Shown here: positions 8,901 through 18,022 of the stretch, piece by piece
Layout of the letters: every line of letters starts with the position of its first letter
Numbering within the stretch: the stretch's first letter is position 1
DNA from: JACNLC01 sp964607375
GTDB lineage: Bacteria; Fidelibacterota; Marinisomatia; SCGC-AAA003-L08; JACNLC01
Direction of reading: 5' to 3'
Length of the DNA stretch: 34,862 bases
Assembly: GCA_964607375.1 (NCBI GenBank)
Contig: CAZSJY010000016.1
Coordinates: 1-34,862 of the forward strand
Program-made: the position numbers and the translations under genes
The notes under the pieces: generated by a model
What the model was told of the DNA's origin: nothing
The model's database searches: none
The model's input: the letters and a program-made list of their open reading frames with translations, nothing else

Positions 8901-10040
8901 ATGATATACAAAAATCTAATAATTAACAATAAAATTTGGAACCATTTGTCGTCTGCTTGGACCTTTAAAAAATTACCACACGCATTATTATTTTATGGAG
9001 CCACCGGTAGTGGGAAAGAAGCTCACGCGATAGAGTTATCTGCACTTGTAAACTGTGTAAATCCTACTGAAAATGGAGCTTGCGGTACTTGTCCATCTTG
9101 CAAAAAAATTAAAACTTTTCAACATGGGAATGTTTCTCTAGTAATTCCTTACCCTCGCAGGAAAAATATTGAAAAAAAAGATCCTTCTATCAAAGCTCTC
9201 AGTAATAAGGATATTACTACATTAAGAGAAAAAATGGAAGATATGGGAGAAAATCCATATTCTAAAATCGAACTAGAAAATGCAAATACAATTTTGTTGA
9301 ATTCCATAAGAGATTTAAGAAAAGAAATCTATATGAGTAGCTCCGAAGGTTGTTGGAAGGTTGTGTTAATATTTGATGCTGAAAAGTTGTGTATTCCTCA
9401 ACCTGAATCTGCAAATGCACTTCTTAAAATTCTTGAAGAACCACCTCCTAATACTATTTTCATTTTAGTAACTTCAAACTATAATCTAATGATTGATACA
9501 ATAAAATCTAGAAGCCAAGCAATGTATTTTTCTCCTATATCATCAAGTTCAATAATAAAAAAAATGATGGATGAAGGTTTAGAAGAGGATAAAGCATCTG
9601 TAATATCACTAGTTGCAGATGGCGATATCCGTTTTGCTTACAAATTACTAAAATCTTCAGAAGATGTATTTAAAGATATTGACCTTATTTTCGAGTCGAT
9701 TTTTAACCCTTCTGCATCACTTTGGCAGAAGATGATAGATAGAATTTCAATTCTCAAAAGAAAAAGCCAAAATGAAATGAATTATTTTTTCAGATTAGCT
9801 ATTTATATACTCAGAGATATGATGATAATTTCAGACGATGTGGATGATTCAAAAGTTATATTTTCTAATATGATAGAAAAATTTAAAGAAGTTGCAAATA
9901 TATATAATGAAACGAATTGGAGTGAATGTATTACTATTATTGAAGATACAATTGGGTATATAAAAGCAAATGGATATGTACCCTTAATGATAATGACCAT
10001 GCTGGGTGATTTGAGAGAAACATTGAAAAGTTCAAAGTGA
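8901..10040 (+). CDS. holB: DNA polymerase III delta' subunit
   Basis: A clamp-loader subunit of the replicative polymerase. Seen: Walker A-like GATGSGKE (33-40); a zinc-binding cluster C52, C61, C64, C67; the ANALLKILEEPPPNTIFIL segment conserved in DnaX/HolB; and TSNYNLMIDTIKSRSQAMYF, corresponding to the SRC/R-finger region, here S-R-S-Q. At 379 aa it is close to normal for delta' with an insertion near residues 75-115. It starts 1 bp after the envC-like stop. A DnaX (tau/gamma) identity is less likely because the C-terminal extension is short. Confidence 0.88.
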   Translation: MIYKNLIINNKIWNHLSSAWTFKKLPHALLFYGATGSGKEAHAIELSALVNCVNPTENGACGTCPSCKKIKTFQHGNVSLVIPYPRRKNIEKKDPSIKALSNKDITTLREKMEDMGENPYSKIELENANTILLNSIRDLRKEIYMSSSEGCWKVVLIFDAEKLCIPQPESANALLKILEEPPPNTIFILVTSNYNLMIDTIKSRSQAMYFSPISSSSIIKKMMDEGLEEDKASVISLVADGDIRFAYKLLKSSEDVFKDIDLIFESIFNPSASLWQKMIDRISILKRKSQNEMNYFFRLAIYILRDMMIISDDVDDSKVIFSNMIEKFKEVANIYNETNWSECITIIEDTIGYIKANGYVPLMIMTMLGDLRETLKSSK

Positions 10041-10176
10041 TTATTGACATAGCAAAACAGTGTTTGTCTTGTAACAGGAAGTCGAAAACAGCAGGAAGTT
10101 AGTTTTGATAATTTAAAACCCGAGTTTCAAAGTAATTTGTGTATTAGATCTAATTCGCGGCTAAGAAAAGGAAATA

Positions 10177-11694
10177 ATGAAGAAATTTTATATAACAACA
10201 CCATTGTATTATGTAAATGATAAACCTCATATAGGACATGCATATACAACAATTTTAGCAGATGTAATAGCTAGATTTCATCGTTCTAATGGAGATGAAG
10301 TCTATTTTCTAACTGGCACAGATGAGCATGGCCAAAAGATCCAAGAGGCTGCAGAAAGACGAGGTGTTGATCCTCAAACGCATGTCGATGAATTTGTTTG
10401 TAATTTTCAAAATTTATGGGAAAAACTCCACATCCAATATGACGATTTTATCAGAACTACTGAACCAAGACATACTAAACCAGTTCAAGAACTTCTCCAA
10501 GAATTGTGGAATAAAGGTGAAATATATGCAGATGAATACGAAGGATATTATTCTGTTTCAGAGGAAAGATTTATAACAGAAAAAGAAGCTGAAGAAGGTG
10601 ATTTTAGAGAAGTTAAAAAACTAAAAGAGTTAAATTATTTTTTCAAAATGTCTAAGTATCAAGACAAACTAATTTCCCATATAGAGAACTATCCTGATTT
10701 CATAAAACCATCTACTCGAAGAAATGAAGTTTTAGGATTTCTCAGAAAACCTTTGAATGACTTGTGTATTTCTCGACCGAAATCTCGATTAAACTGGGGT
10801 ATTGAACTTCCATTTGATAAAGACTTTGTTACTTATGTTTGGTTTGATGCTTTACTTAATTATATCACAGCGATTGGTTGGCGAAGAGATGATGTAAAAT
10901 TTAACAAATGGTGGCCAGCTAATTATCATTTAATGGCTAAGGACATTCTCACAACTCACACCGTTTATTGGCCAACAATGCTAATGGCATCTGGGATTAA
11001 ACTCCCTAAAACTATATTTTCACACGGTTGGTGGATGATGGGTGAAACCAAAATGTCAAAATCTCTAGGGAATGTAATTAATCCAATGGATTTTATTGAA
11101 GAGTATGGCGTTGATCCAGTAAGATATTTTTTGATGAGGGATATGGTTTTAGGGCAGGATGCCTCATTTACTGAAGATGGATTTATTCGTCGTTATAATT
11201 CCGATTTAGCTAATGATTTTGGGAATTTAGTCAATCGTGTAACTATTCTGATAAAAAAACATTTTGATAGCAAAATTCCAGAACCTGGCAACTATGATGA
11301 AGTTGATTTAGAACTTATTGGAGTAGCAAAATCTACACCACAAATTGTTCGTAAACATATAGAGGATATGAAGATTCCTGAGGCAATAGAAGTGTCTATT
11401 TCTCTTATGAGGAATTTGAATAGATATTTGGAAACACGAGCACCTTGGAAACTTGTTAAAGAAGATCAATCTGCGGGAAGTGTTTCAGCTACTACACTTT
11501 CTTTATCAGCTGATATTTTGCGAATTGGTGCACAATTACTTCATCCAGTAATGCCAAGTAGAATAGAAACAATATTGGGAATTTTAGGTGCATCGAGTAT
11601 TCCTATAAACGATGTTTCTATCGGTTTACTGAAACCAGGTACGAACCTCGGAGAAGGGAAATCTCCCTTTCCAAGAATCGAAGTTAAGCGATGA
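10177..11694 (+). CDS. metG: Methionine-tRNA ligase, short form without C-terminal tRNA-binding domain
   Basis: Class I aminoacyl-tRNA synthetase that charges tRNA(Met). Seen: the HIGH signature as P-H-I-G-H near residue 19 and KMSKS at 292-296. The connective region YSVSEERFITEKEAEEGDF lacks the Cys pairs, so this is a zinc-free knuckle type. An anticodon-binding helical region carries APWKLVKED. At 505 aa it ends without the EMAP-like C-terminal domain found in longer MetG proteins. An AAGGAAATA ribosome-binding region precedes ATG 10177. It overlaps tatD by 4 bp (ATGA), and the metG-tatD-rsmA order is a common bacterial cluster. Confidence 0.95.
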   Translation: MKKFYITTPLYYVNDKPHIGHAYTTILADVIARFHRSNGDEVYFLTGTDEHGQKIQEAAERRGVDPQTHVDEFVCNFQNLWEKLHIQYDDFIRTTEPRHTKPVQELLQELWNKGEIYADEYEGYYSVSEERFITEKEAEEGDFREVKKLKELNYFFKMSKYQDKLISHIENYPDFIKPSTRRNEVLGFLRKPLNDLCISRPKSRLNWGIELPFDKDFVTYVWFDALLNYITAIGWRRDDVKFNKWWPANYHLMAKDILTTHTVYWPTMLMASGIKLPKTIFSHGWWMMGETKMSKSLGNVINPMDFIEEYGVDPVRYFLMRDMVLGQDASFTEDGFIRRYNSDLANDFGNLVNRVTILIKKHFDSKIPEPGNYDEVDLELIGVAKSTPQIVRKHIEDMKIPEAIEVSISLMRNLNRYLETRAPWKLVKEDQSAGSVSATTLSLSADILRIGAQLLHPVMPSRIETILGILGASSIPINDVSIGLLKPGTNLGEGKSPFPRIEVKR

Positions 11695-12455
11695 AAATGA
11701 TTGATAGTCACGCTCATTTGTATTATGATAGTTTTCATAATTTAGATGAAGTTCTTAACAGAGCCGAAGAGGTTGGTGTTTCAAAGATAATTTGTATTGG
11801 CACGGATTTACAATCATCTGAAAAATGCATTGAGCTTGCTGAGAAATATACTCAACTTTATGCAACTGTAGGAGTACATCCACACGATGCTAAATTATCT
11901 CCTGTGCGGTACTTGAATTTCCTTGAGAATTTTCTTCACCATCCAAAAGTAGTAGCTTTAGGTGAAATTGGATTAGATTTCCACTACAATCATTCAAGTC
12001 AAGACATTCAAAAGAGAGTTTTTAGACAACAGCTCGAGTTAGCAAATTCTTTAGAAATTCCTATAGTAGTTCACAGCAGAAACTCAGATGACGATTTACT
12101 TTCTTGTATCAGAGAAACTAATAGTACAAATGGTGTCGTTCATTGTTTTTCTAGTGGAGTAGATACTGCAAAGCAACTCATTGAAATAGGGTTCTATATA
12201 TCATTTACTGGGATAGTAACTTTTGGTAATAAGGAAACAGAATCTGTAGTGAAGTCAGTTGATTTGAATAATATCCTAATTGAGACAGATTCTCCCTATC
12301 TTGCACCTATCCCATTTAGAGGAAAACAAAATGAACCTTCTTATGTTAAATTTGTAGCAGAGAAGATTGCAGATTTGAAGAATACTACAATCGAAGAAGT
12401 TACACGAAGAACTACCACTAATACCCATAAACTTTTTACTAAAATACAACCTTGA
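11691..12455 (+). CDS. tatD: TatD family metal-dependent hydrolase / DNase
   Basis: A TIM-barrel amidohydrolase-fold enzyme; family members act as 3'-5' exonucleases or deoxyribonucleases. Seen: H-A-H (7-9) in IDSHAHLYY, GEIGLDFHYNHS with the metal-bridging Glu, VVHSRN, VVHCFSSG and ETDSPYLAP with the final metal Asp. At 254 aa it has the family's standard length. ATG 11691 overlaps the metG stop in ATGA; a second in-frame ATG at 11697 would give the shorter MIDSHAH start and cannot be excluded. The 3' end overlaps the rsmA TTG start by 4 bp. Confidence 0.93.
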   Translation: MKMIDSHAHLYYDSFHNLDEVLNRAEEVGVSKIICIGTDLQSSEKCIELAEKYTQLYATVGVHPHDAKLSPVRYLNFLENFLHHPKVVALGEIGLDFHYNHSSQDIQKRVFRQQLELANSLEIPIVVHSRNSDDDLLSCIRETNSTNGVVHCFSSGVDTAKQLIEIGFYISFTGIVTFGNKETESVVKSVDLNNILIETDSPYLAPIPFRGKQNEPSYVKFVAEKIADLKNTTIEEVTRRTTTNTHKLFTKIQP

Positions 12456-13198
12456 AACATCCGTTTAGAAAAAGGTGGGGACAGAATTTTCTTCAAGACC
12501 CAAATATCATCCGTAAAATTGTAAATACAATCAATCCTCAAAATAAAGATGTAATACTGGAAGTCGGACCGGGCAAAGGAGCATTAACCTTTGAGTTATC
12601 GAAGAAAGTAAAAGAATTAATTGCTATTGAAATTGATCCATTTCTTGTCAATTATTTGAATGCAAATAAACCTGATAATTTAATAATCCATCAAGGTGAC
12701 ATTTTGGATTTTGATTTAGATGAAATTCAAGGTGATTATAAGATAATTGGTAATTTACCCTATAACATTACTTCACCAATAATTTTTAAGTTATTGTCAA
12801 ATTTATGTTGGAACGAAGCAGTATTGATGGTGCAGAATGAAGTTGCAGAACGAATTGTAGCATCACCCGGAAGTAAGATTTATGGTAGATTGTCAGTTAT
12901 GGTTCAAGCATTTGCTGAAGTAAAATTTCACTTTAAAGTTCCACCAATTGTATTTTACCCAAAACCAGAAGTTTATTCTGCGGTTATATCTTTAACTCCA
13001 ATTGATAAAAAAATTAAGTGCAGAACAATGTTTTCTGAAATAGTTCGTTTAGCTTTTAGTCAGCGTAGAAAAAAAATCAGAAATACGCTTAAATTTCATC
13101 TAACAGAAAACAACTTGGAACAATTTGGAGACTTAAGACCTGAAGCACTTGGAGTGTTAGATTTTATAGATATATCGAATTCTTGCAAGGAAGTGTAG
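12452..13198 (+). CDS. rsmA: 16S rRNA dimethyladenosine methyltransferase (TTG start)
   Basis: KsgA/RsmA dimethylates two adjacent adenosines near the 3' end of 16S rRNA during 30S maturation. Seen: the family-typical N-terminus KRWGQNFLQDPNII, SAM motif I LEVGPGKGALT (37-46), the acidic IEID (60-62), QGDILDFDL and the catalytic NLPYNITSPI (101-110). The start is TTG 12452, which overlaps the tatD stop in TTGA. It places the conserved GQNFL at residue 10, where the family has it, so the rare start is well supported. Size 248 aa. Confidence 0.95.
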   Translation: MKHPFRKRWGQNFLQDPNIIRKIVNTINPQNKDVILEVGPGKGALTFELSKKVKELIAIEIDPFLVNYLNANKPDNLIIHQGDILDFDLDEIQGDYKIIGNLPYNITSPIIFKLLSNLCWNEAVLMVQNEVAERIVASPGSKIYGRLSVMVQAFAEVKFHFKVPPIVFYPKPEVYSAVISLTPIDKKIKCRTMFSEIVRLAFSQRRKKIRNTLKFHLTENNLEQFGDLRPEALGVLDFIDISNSCKEV

Positions 13199-13246
13199 GT
13201 GTTAGTATATTTAATGCTCTGCAATTTAATTTATTTGGAGATTTGA

Positions 13247-14308
13247 ATGGCAACAAAAAAAGAAGATAAGAAAAAAATTACAAAAAAAGTTGACACTCCT
13301 GTAAAGGAAAAAAAAGAGAAGTCCTCTGTTGCTTTAAAGAAAAATGCAACTAAAACTAAACCAAGCAAACCAACAAAAGTAAAAAAAACAATCAAATCAA
13401 AAACAGAAGAAGCAACTGATGCTACACCCAAAAAGAAAAGAAAATCTGCAGTTGATAAGAAAATACAAAAACTAGGGAACGATGCAAATCGCGCATTAAG
13501 CCGTTATCTTCAAGAAATTGGAAGATTTCAACCACTAGATCCTACCCGTGAGGTTGAGCTTGCCATAAAGGTTAAACAGGGAAGTAGAAAAGCTCTAAAA
13601 GAATTAACTGAAGCTAATTTAAGGTTTGTTGTAAGTGTAGCTAAAGATTATCAAGGACAAGGATTACCTTTAACTGATTTGATAAATGAGGGTAATCTTG
13701 GTCTGATTAAAGCCGCTGAACGTTTCGATGAAACTCGTGGTTTTAAGTTTATCTCTTATGCTGTTTGGTGGATTCGTCAATCTGTTTTACAAGCTCTTGC
13801 TGAGCACTCGAGAATAGTTAGGCTTCCTCTAAATCGTGTTGGAACAATTAGTAAAATTAATAAAGCATCAGAGAGATTAGAACAAGAGTACGAGAGACCA
13901 CCTCGTGATGATGAATTGGCTCGCCAGCTAGAAATGGGAGCCCACGAAGTTGCTGATGCTGTTAGAATTTCTCGAAGACATCATTCGTTAGATACACCAT
14001 TTTCCGAGGATGATACAAATGGTCTTTTAGATGTAATAGCAGATCCAAAACAAGAAGATCCGGACAAAGGATTGATGATGGACTCTCTAAGGGAAGAAGT
14101 CGCTGCAGCACTTGAAACTTTGAAAGATCGTGAACGAGATGTTATTAAAATGTATTTTGGAATTGAGAGAGAATATGCACTCACTCTCAATGAAATAGGT
14201 GAAGAATTTACTCTTACTCGTGAACGAGTTCGTCAAATTAAAGAAAAAGCAATTAGACGACTTCGTCATCGTTCACGAAGTAAAAAATTAAGAACATATT
14301 TAGGGTAA
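13247..14308 (+). CDS. rpoD: Primary RNA polymerase sigma factor with Lys-rich N-terminal extension
   Basis: Housekeeping sigma-70. Seen: region 1.2 (SRYLQEIGRFQPL, from 85), region 2 with FRGFKF-like TRGFKFISYAVWWIRQSV (163-180), region 3, and the region 4.2 helix-turn-helix LNEIGEEFTLTRERVRQIKEKAIRRLR (about 314-340). Region 1.1 is absent, as in Bacteroidetes-type RpoD. In its place the first 75 residues are a low-complexity basic tail with about 28 lysines, no predicted fold and Thr/Pro/Ser spacing. TTTGGAG lies 6 bp before ATG 13247. rpsU follows within 33 bp. The basic tail is unlike the short N-terminus I know from Bacteroidetes sigma factors. Confidence 0.95.
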   Translation: MATKKEDKKKITKKVDTPVKEKKEKSSVALKKNATKTKPSKPTKVKKTIKSKTEEATDATPKKKRKSAVDKKIQKLGNDANRALSRYLQEIGRFQPLDPTREVELAIKVKQGSRKALKELTEANLRFVVSVAKDYQGQGLPLTDLINEGNLGLIKAAERFDETRGFKFISYAVWWIRQSVLQALAEHSRIVRLPLNRVGTISKINKASERLEQEYERPPRDDELARQLEMGAHEVADAVRISRRHHSLDTPFSEDDTNGLLDVIADPKQEDPDKGLMMDSLREEVAAALETLKDRERDVIKMYFGIEREYALTLNEIGEEFTLTRERVRQIKEKAIRRLRHRSRSKKLRTYLG

Positions 14309-14340
14309 GAATAAAACCAGTTGAAGGGGGTAAGTACTTT

Positions 14341-14511
14341 TTGGTAGTTGTAAATATTAGAAATAATGAACCATTCGAAAGAGCGCTAAAGCGTTTTAAA
14401 AAGAAGTGGGAAAAAGCTGGAGTTTTGAGAGATGTTAGAGCTAAATCTCATTATCTGAAACCAAGTTTAGAAAAAAGAATGGCAAAACAAAAACCTAGAA
14501 AGAGAAAATAA
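14341..14511 (+). CDS. rpsU: 30S ribosomal protein bS21 (56 aa, TTG start)
   Basis: A small basic ribosomal protein needed for translation initiation. Translating from TTG 14341 gives VVVNIRNNEPFERALKRF, then KKWEKAGVLRDVRAKSHYLK, then PSLEKRMAKQKPRKRK. This is the full bS21 pattern (N-E-P-F-x-x-A-L-x-R-F ... E-K-A-G-V-L ... Y-x-K-P-S-x-x-K-R). AAGGGGG (14324-14330) lies 10 nt upstream of the TTG, and no in-frame ATG or GTG exists before it. It is immediately downstream of rpoD and directly followed by a terminator, so rpoD and rpsU probably share a transcript. Confidence 0.95.
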   Translation: MVVVNIRNNEPFERALKRFKKKWEKAGVLRDVRAKSHYLKPSLEKRMAKQKPRKRK

Positions 14512-14534
14512 ACAATTCTCTTATTAATTTTTTG

Positions 14535-14563
14535 AAGTCCAGATATTTTCTGGACTTTTTTTT
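14535..14563 (+). terminator. Intrinsic terminator after rpsU
   Basis: An 8-bp perfect stem, AGTCCAGA (14536-14543) with TCTGGACT (14549-14556), a 5-nt loop, then seven T residues. It ends the rpoD-rpsU unit 24 bp after the rpsU stop. Confidence 0.93.
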
Positions 14564-14566
14564 GCA

Positions 14567-14597
14567 TTGAAAGAAATTTATAAAAAATCTGTAATTT
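14567..14597 (+). promoter_or_regulatory. Candidate glmM promoter
   Basis: Only 40 bp separate the rpsU terminator from the glmM ATG, so a promoter should lie here or glmM depends on read-through. TTGAAA (14567-14572) and TAATTTTA (14592-14599) are 19 bp apart, resembling the Bacteroidetes TTG / TAnnTTTG arrangement with one mismatch. The transcript leader would be extremely short. Inference only. Confidence 0.3.
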
Positions 14598-14603
14598 TAC
14601 ACT

Positions 14604-15944
14604 ATGAGTTTAATTAGAGGAATATCAGGAATAAGAGGGATTGTTGGCGATACTTTAACATCAAATGTTGTTGGTGTTCACTCAAAAGCTTTTTCCCAAA
14701 TCCAACAAGATGGTAAGATTCTGTTGGCAAGAGATAGTCGTTCTCACGGTGAGGAAATGCTTCAATCAGCAACAAAATCACTATTTGAAGCTGGAAGAAC
14801 AGTGTTAAATTGCGGAATAATTCCTACACCAACTGCCCAATTTTTAACTGAAAAACATCACCTTGCAGGTGGAATTGTAATCACCGCAAGTCATAATCCA
14901 AGGGAATGGAATGGATTGAAATTTATTGATTCCGATGGATGTTTTTTGGATGCAGAAAAAAATAATCAGTTATTTCAAATTGCTGATAGAGATAGTTTTA
15001 AAAATGCATCAACTTTAGGTAAAATTATCGATTTTACTAATGAAGTTTACGAGCATATTAAGCATACAAAAGAGCTTAGAGCTATCAATTTAAGAGAAAT
15101 TTGTGAGAGAAAGTTCAGAGTGGTTGTTGATTCTGTAAACGGTGCTGCTTCTGAAGTGCTTCCAAAATTATTATCTGAACTCAATTGTGAGGTCATTCCA
15201 ATTCATTGTACTCCTGATGGTGAATTCCCAAGAGGTGCTGAACCGTTACCAGAAAATCTTGCTGATTTATCTGTTGCAGTTATCAAAAATAAAGCAGATG
15301 TTGGTTTTGCAACTGACCCTGACGGAGACCGATTGGCTGTAGTCGACGAAAATGGAAATCCGCTTGGTGAAGAATACACTTTAACCATTTGTGCTGATGG
15401 ATTTCTTGCACAAAATTTAATCAAACAACCATTAGTTACAAATTTATCTACAACTATGGCATTAGATAAAATTGCTGAAAAATATAACTCAAAAGTAGTT
15501 CGTTCTGCAGTTGGAGAAATCAATGTAGTAAACTTAATGAAAGAGAAGAAATCTCCACTTGGTGGTGAAGGAAATGGCGGAGTAATTTTACCTGAATCTC
15601 ACTATGGTAGAGATTCACTCATTGGATGTGCGATGTTCTTAAATCGAATGGCACAAACTAATGATAAAGTTAGTCAGATATTCCACTCTATGCCACAGTT
15701 TACAATGGTGAAAAGTAAAATTCAGATGAATGAACTTAATCCTGAAATTGCAATTCAAAGAATATCTAATACCTTTGCGGATTGTGACCAAAATACAATT
15801 GATGGACTGAAACTCACTTGGTCAGACAGATGGGTTCATATAAGAAAATCCAATACCGAACCGATTATTAGAATTTATGCTGAAGCTCCAACAGATGAAC
15901 TTGCTAATGAATTGATACAGAAAATCAAATCCACTATAAATTGA
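14604..15944 (+). CDS. glmM: Phosphoglucosamine mutase (phosphohexomutase family)
   Basis: Converts glucosamine-6-P to glucosamine-1-P for peptidoglycan and LPS synthesis. Seen: N-terminal SLIRGISGIRGIVG; the phosphoserine loop T-A-S-H-N-P with S96; the metal loop ATDPDGDRLAVVDENG; the sugar loop GGEGNGGVI; and the C-terminal phosphate loop RKSNTEPIIRIYAEAP. The 446-aa length is standard. The GEGNGG sugar loop is shared by Bacteroidetes-type GlmM and by phosphomannomutase/phosphoglucomutase relatives, so substrate is likely but not certain. deoC follows after 10 bp. Confidence 0.85.
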   Translation: MSLIRGISGIRGIVGDTLTSNVVGVHSKAFSQIQQDGKILLARDSRSHGEEMLQSATKSLFEAGRTVLNCGIIPTPTAQFLTEKHHLAGGIVITASHNPREWNGLKFIDSDGCFLDAEKNNQLFQIADRDSFKNASTLGKIIDFTNEVYEHIKHTKELRAINLREICERKFRVVVDSVNGAASEVLPKLLSELNCEVIPIHCTPDGEFPRGAEPLPENLADLSVAVIKNKADVGFATDPDGDRLAVVDENGNPLGEEYTLTICADGFLAQNLIKQPLVTNLSTTMALDKIAEKYNSKVVRSAVGEINVVNLMKEKKSPLGGEGNGGVILPESHYGRDSLIGCAMFLNRMAQTNDKVSQIFHSMPQFTMVKSKIQMNELNPEIAIQRISNTFADCDQNTIDGLKLTWSDRWVHIRKSNTEPIIRIYAEAPTDELANELIQKIKSTIN

Positions 15945-15954
15945 GGATGAATTT

Positions 15955-16608
15955 ATGAATCCAATAGAAATTGCAAAATTAATTGACCATACACTACTTA
16001 AAGCAGATGCTAACCATCACCAACTCTCGAAGTTGTGCAATGAAGCCATCCAATTTCAATTTGCGAGTGTTTGTGTAAATCCGTGGAATGTATCGTTTTG
16101 TGCTAATATCCTAAAGGATTCACAAATCTCTGTTTGTACGGTTATCGGATTTCCTCTTGGAGCAAATACTTCAATCATCAAATCATCCGAAGCGATTCAG
16201 TCAATTGCTGATGGTGCAACTGAACTTGATATGGTTATTAATATTGGTGCATTGAAGAACAAAGATTTTGAGCAAGTGGAAAATGATATTCGACAAATTG
16301 TTAAGGTATCCGAAGGTAATTTGGTGAAAGTTATTATCGAAACTTGTTTGTTATCAGATGAGGAGAAAATTACAGCTTGTCAAATATCACAGAATGCAGG
16401 AGCGCATTTTGTTAAAACTTCAACTGGATTTTCTACTGGAGGAGCAACAGTTGAAGATATCAAATTAATGAGAAATATTGTTGGCGAAAATCTTGGTGTA
16501 AAAGCATCTGGTGGAATTAAAAATATGGACGATACTCTTGCAATGATAGATGCAGGTGCTAATAGAATTGGTACAAGCTCTGGTGTGTCCATCGTAAATG
16601 AAAGATAA
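15955..16608 (+). CDS. deoC: Deoxyribose-phosphate aldolase
   Basis: Cleaves 2-deoxyribose-5-phosphate to glyceraldehyde-3-phosphate and acetaldehyde in deoxynucleoside catabolism. Seen: IDHTLLKADA (10-19), GFPLGAN, the proton-relay Asp in TELDMVINIG (D92), the Schiff-base lysine K154 in HFVKTSTGF and the second catalytic lysine K183 in VKASGGI. The 217-aa length is typical of the short bacterial form. GAGGATGAATTTATG gives a fair ribosome-binding site. Its last 11 bp overlap the putative rlmD start. Confidence 0.95.
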   Translation: MNPIEIAKLIDHTLLKADANHHQLSKLCNEAIQFQFASVCVNPWNVSFCANILKDSQISVCTVIGFPLGANTSIIKSSEAIQSIADGATELDMVINIGALKNKDFEQVENDIRQIVKVSEGNLVKVIIETCLLSDEEKITACQISQNAGAHFVKTSTGFSTGGATVEDIKLMRNIVGENLGVKASGGIKNMDDTLAMIDAGANRIGTSSGVSIVNER

Positions 16609-18022
16609 GTTAATGAATGAAGTTGTGCTTCCGAAAAAGGGATCAGATGTAGAATTAACCATAGAATCATTAGCATTTGGTGGAATGGGAGTTGCCCGCA
16701 TCCACAATGCAGTTGTGTTTGTTAAAAATGCGATTCCCGGACAAAAAGTAGTTGCTCGTATTACTAAAAAAAGATCATCCTTTCTTGAAGCGAGGAGATT
16801 AGAGGTACTTTCCGAGTCTTCTAAAGCTGTTGATGTAAAATGTAAACATTTTGAAAGTTGTGGAGGTTGTACTTTCCAAAATTTGGATTATTCTGTTCAA
16901 CTGAAATACAAAGAAGAACAAGTTAGAGATGTCTTTAGAAGAATAGGCGGATTTAACAACACAAACATCGAAAAGATTATTGGTTGTAATGAGCAATTCT
17001 ATTACCGAAATAAAATGGAGTTTACATTTTCAAATCGTCGGTGGACTGTAGAGGGTCAAGACGAACATCTCTCAAAAGATTTTGCACTAGGATTACATAT
17101 TCCTGGGAGATACGATAAAATTCTCAATATTGACGAATGTTACCTTCAACAACCAATCGCAAATGAGATTCTACAACGCATCAAGCAGTTGGTTTATAAG
17201 TTAAATTTAGAACCCTATGATATTAAAAATCATACTGGATTTATTAGAAATTTAATTCTTCGTGCACAACAAACAGACGAAATTATGGTAAACATCGTTA
17301 CCTCACGGGAAGAAACAAAGCTACTTGAACCAGTTGTTGAAATGATAACTAAAGAATTTCCAAAAGTTACAAGCATTGTGAACAATGTTACCACCAGGAA
17401 AGCGGGTGTATCTCAAGGTGAGTGGGAAATTATTTTGTATGGGAATGGCCATATAATCGAAAAATTGGGTGATTATGAATTTGAGATATCTGCAAACTCA
17501 TTTTTCCAAACTAATACTAATCAAGCGAAAAATTTATACGATGTAATTGTAGAAGAATCTCAACTCACAGGTAAAGAAATAGTATACGATTTATTTTGTG
17601 GAACGGGTTCGATTTCACTTTATCTTTCCAAAAAAGCGATGATGGTTTATGGATTTGAGTTAGTTGGAGATGCAGTCCAGGATGCAATGGAAAATGCACA
17701 GAAAAATGGAGTTGAAAATGTGTGGTTTTTTACTGGTGATTTGATGAATTTGTTTCGCACTAATTTAGAAGCGCAAAAATTGGAATATCCAGATGTTATG
17801 GTGCTGGACCCACCGAGAGCGGGACTTCATCCCAAAACGATACCAGATATTGTAAAGAAAACACCAAAACGAATTGTATATGTTTCTTGTAATCCAGCAA
17901 CACAAGCTCGAGATGTTAAGGACCTATGTGAAAACGGATATAAACTTATCAAACTCAGACCAGTAGATATGTTCCCACACACACCTCACATTGAAAATGT
18001 AGCTACTTTGGTTAAAGAGTAG
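16598..18022 (+). CDS. rlmD: 23S rRNA (uracil-5-)-methyltransferase, RlmD/TrmA family
   Basis: A SAM-dependent m5U methyltransferase acting on rRNA. Seen: an N-terminal TRAM domain (about 12-70); iron-sulfur cluster cysteines C82, C88 and C91 (CKHFESCGGC) with the fourth at C181; SAM motif DLFCGTGSISLYL; DPPRAGLHPK; and the catalytic nucleophile C431 in VYVSCNPAT. 474 aa. The symbol follows general family similarity; RlmC, RlmD and RlmCD specificities cannot be told apart from this sequence. ATG 16598 lies inside deoC, and ATG 16613 (MNEVVLPKKG) is an equally possible start. Confidence 0.88.
   Translation: MKDKLMNEVVLPKKGSDVELTIESLAFGGMGVARIHNAVVFVKNAIPGQKVVARITKKRSSFLEARRLEVLSESSKAVDVKCKHFESCGGCTFQNLDYSVQLKYKEEQVRDVFRRIGGFNNTNIEKIIGCNEQFYYRNKMEFTFSNRRWTVEGQDEHLSKDFALGLHIPGRYDKILNIDECYLQQPIANEILQRIKQLVYKLNLEPYDIKNHTGFIRNLILRAQQTDEIMVNIVTSREETKLLEPVVEMITKEFPKVTSIVNNVTTRKAGVSQGEWEIILYGNGHIIEKLGDYEFEISANSFFQTNTNQAKNLYDVIVEESQLTGKEIVYDLFCGTGSISLYLSKKAMMVYGFELVGDAVQDAMENAQKNGVENVWFFTGDLMNLFRTNLEAQKLEYPDVMVLDPPRAGLHPKTIPDIVKKTPKRIVYVSCNPATQARDVKDLCENGYKLIKLRPVDMFPHTPHIENVATLVKE

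Noticed and set aside
10044..10072. TTGACA upstream of metG as a -35 box
   Set aside because: At 17-bp spacing the -10 position reads TCTTGT, a poor match.
10041..10176. tRNA or riboswitch in the holB-metG spacer
   Set aside because: No cloverleaf, no T-loop consensus and no recognisable T-box-like features.
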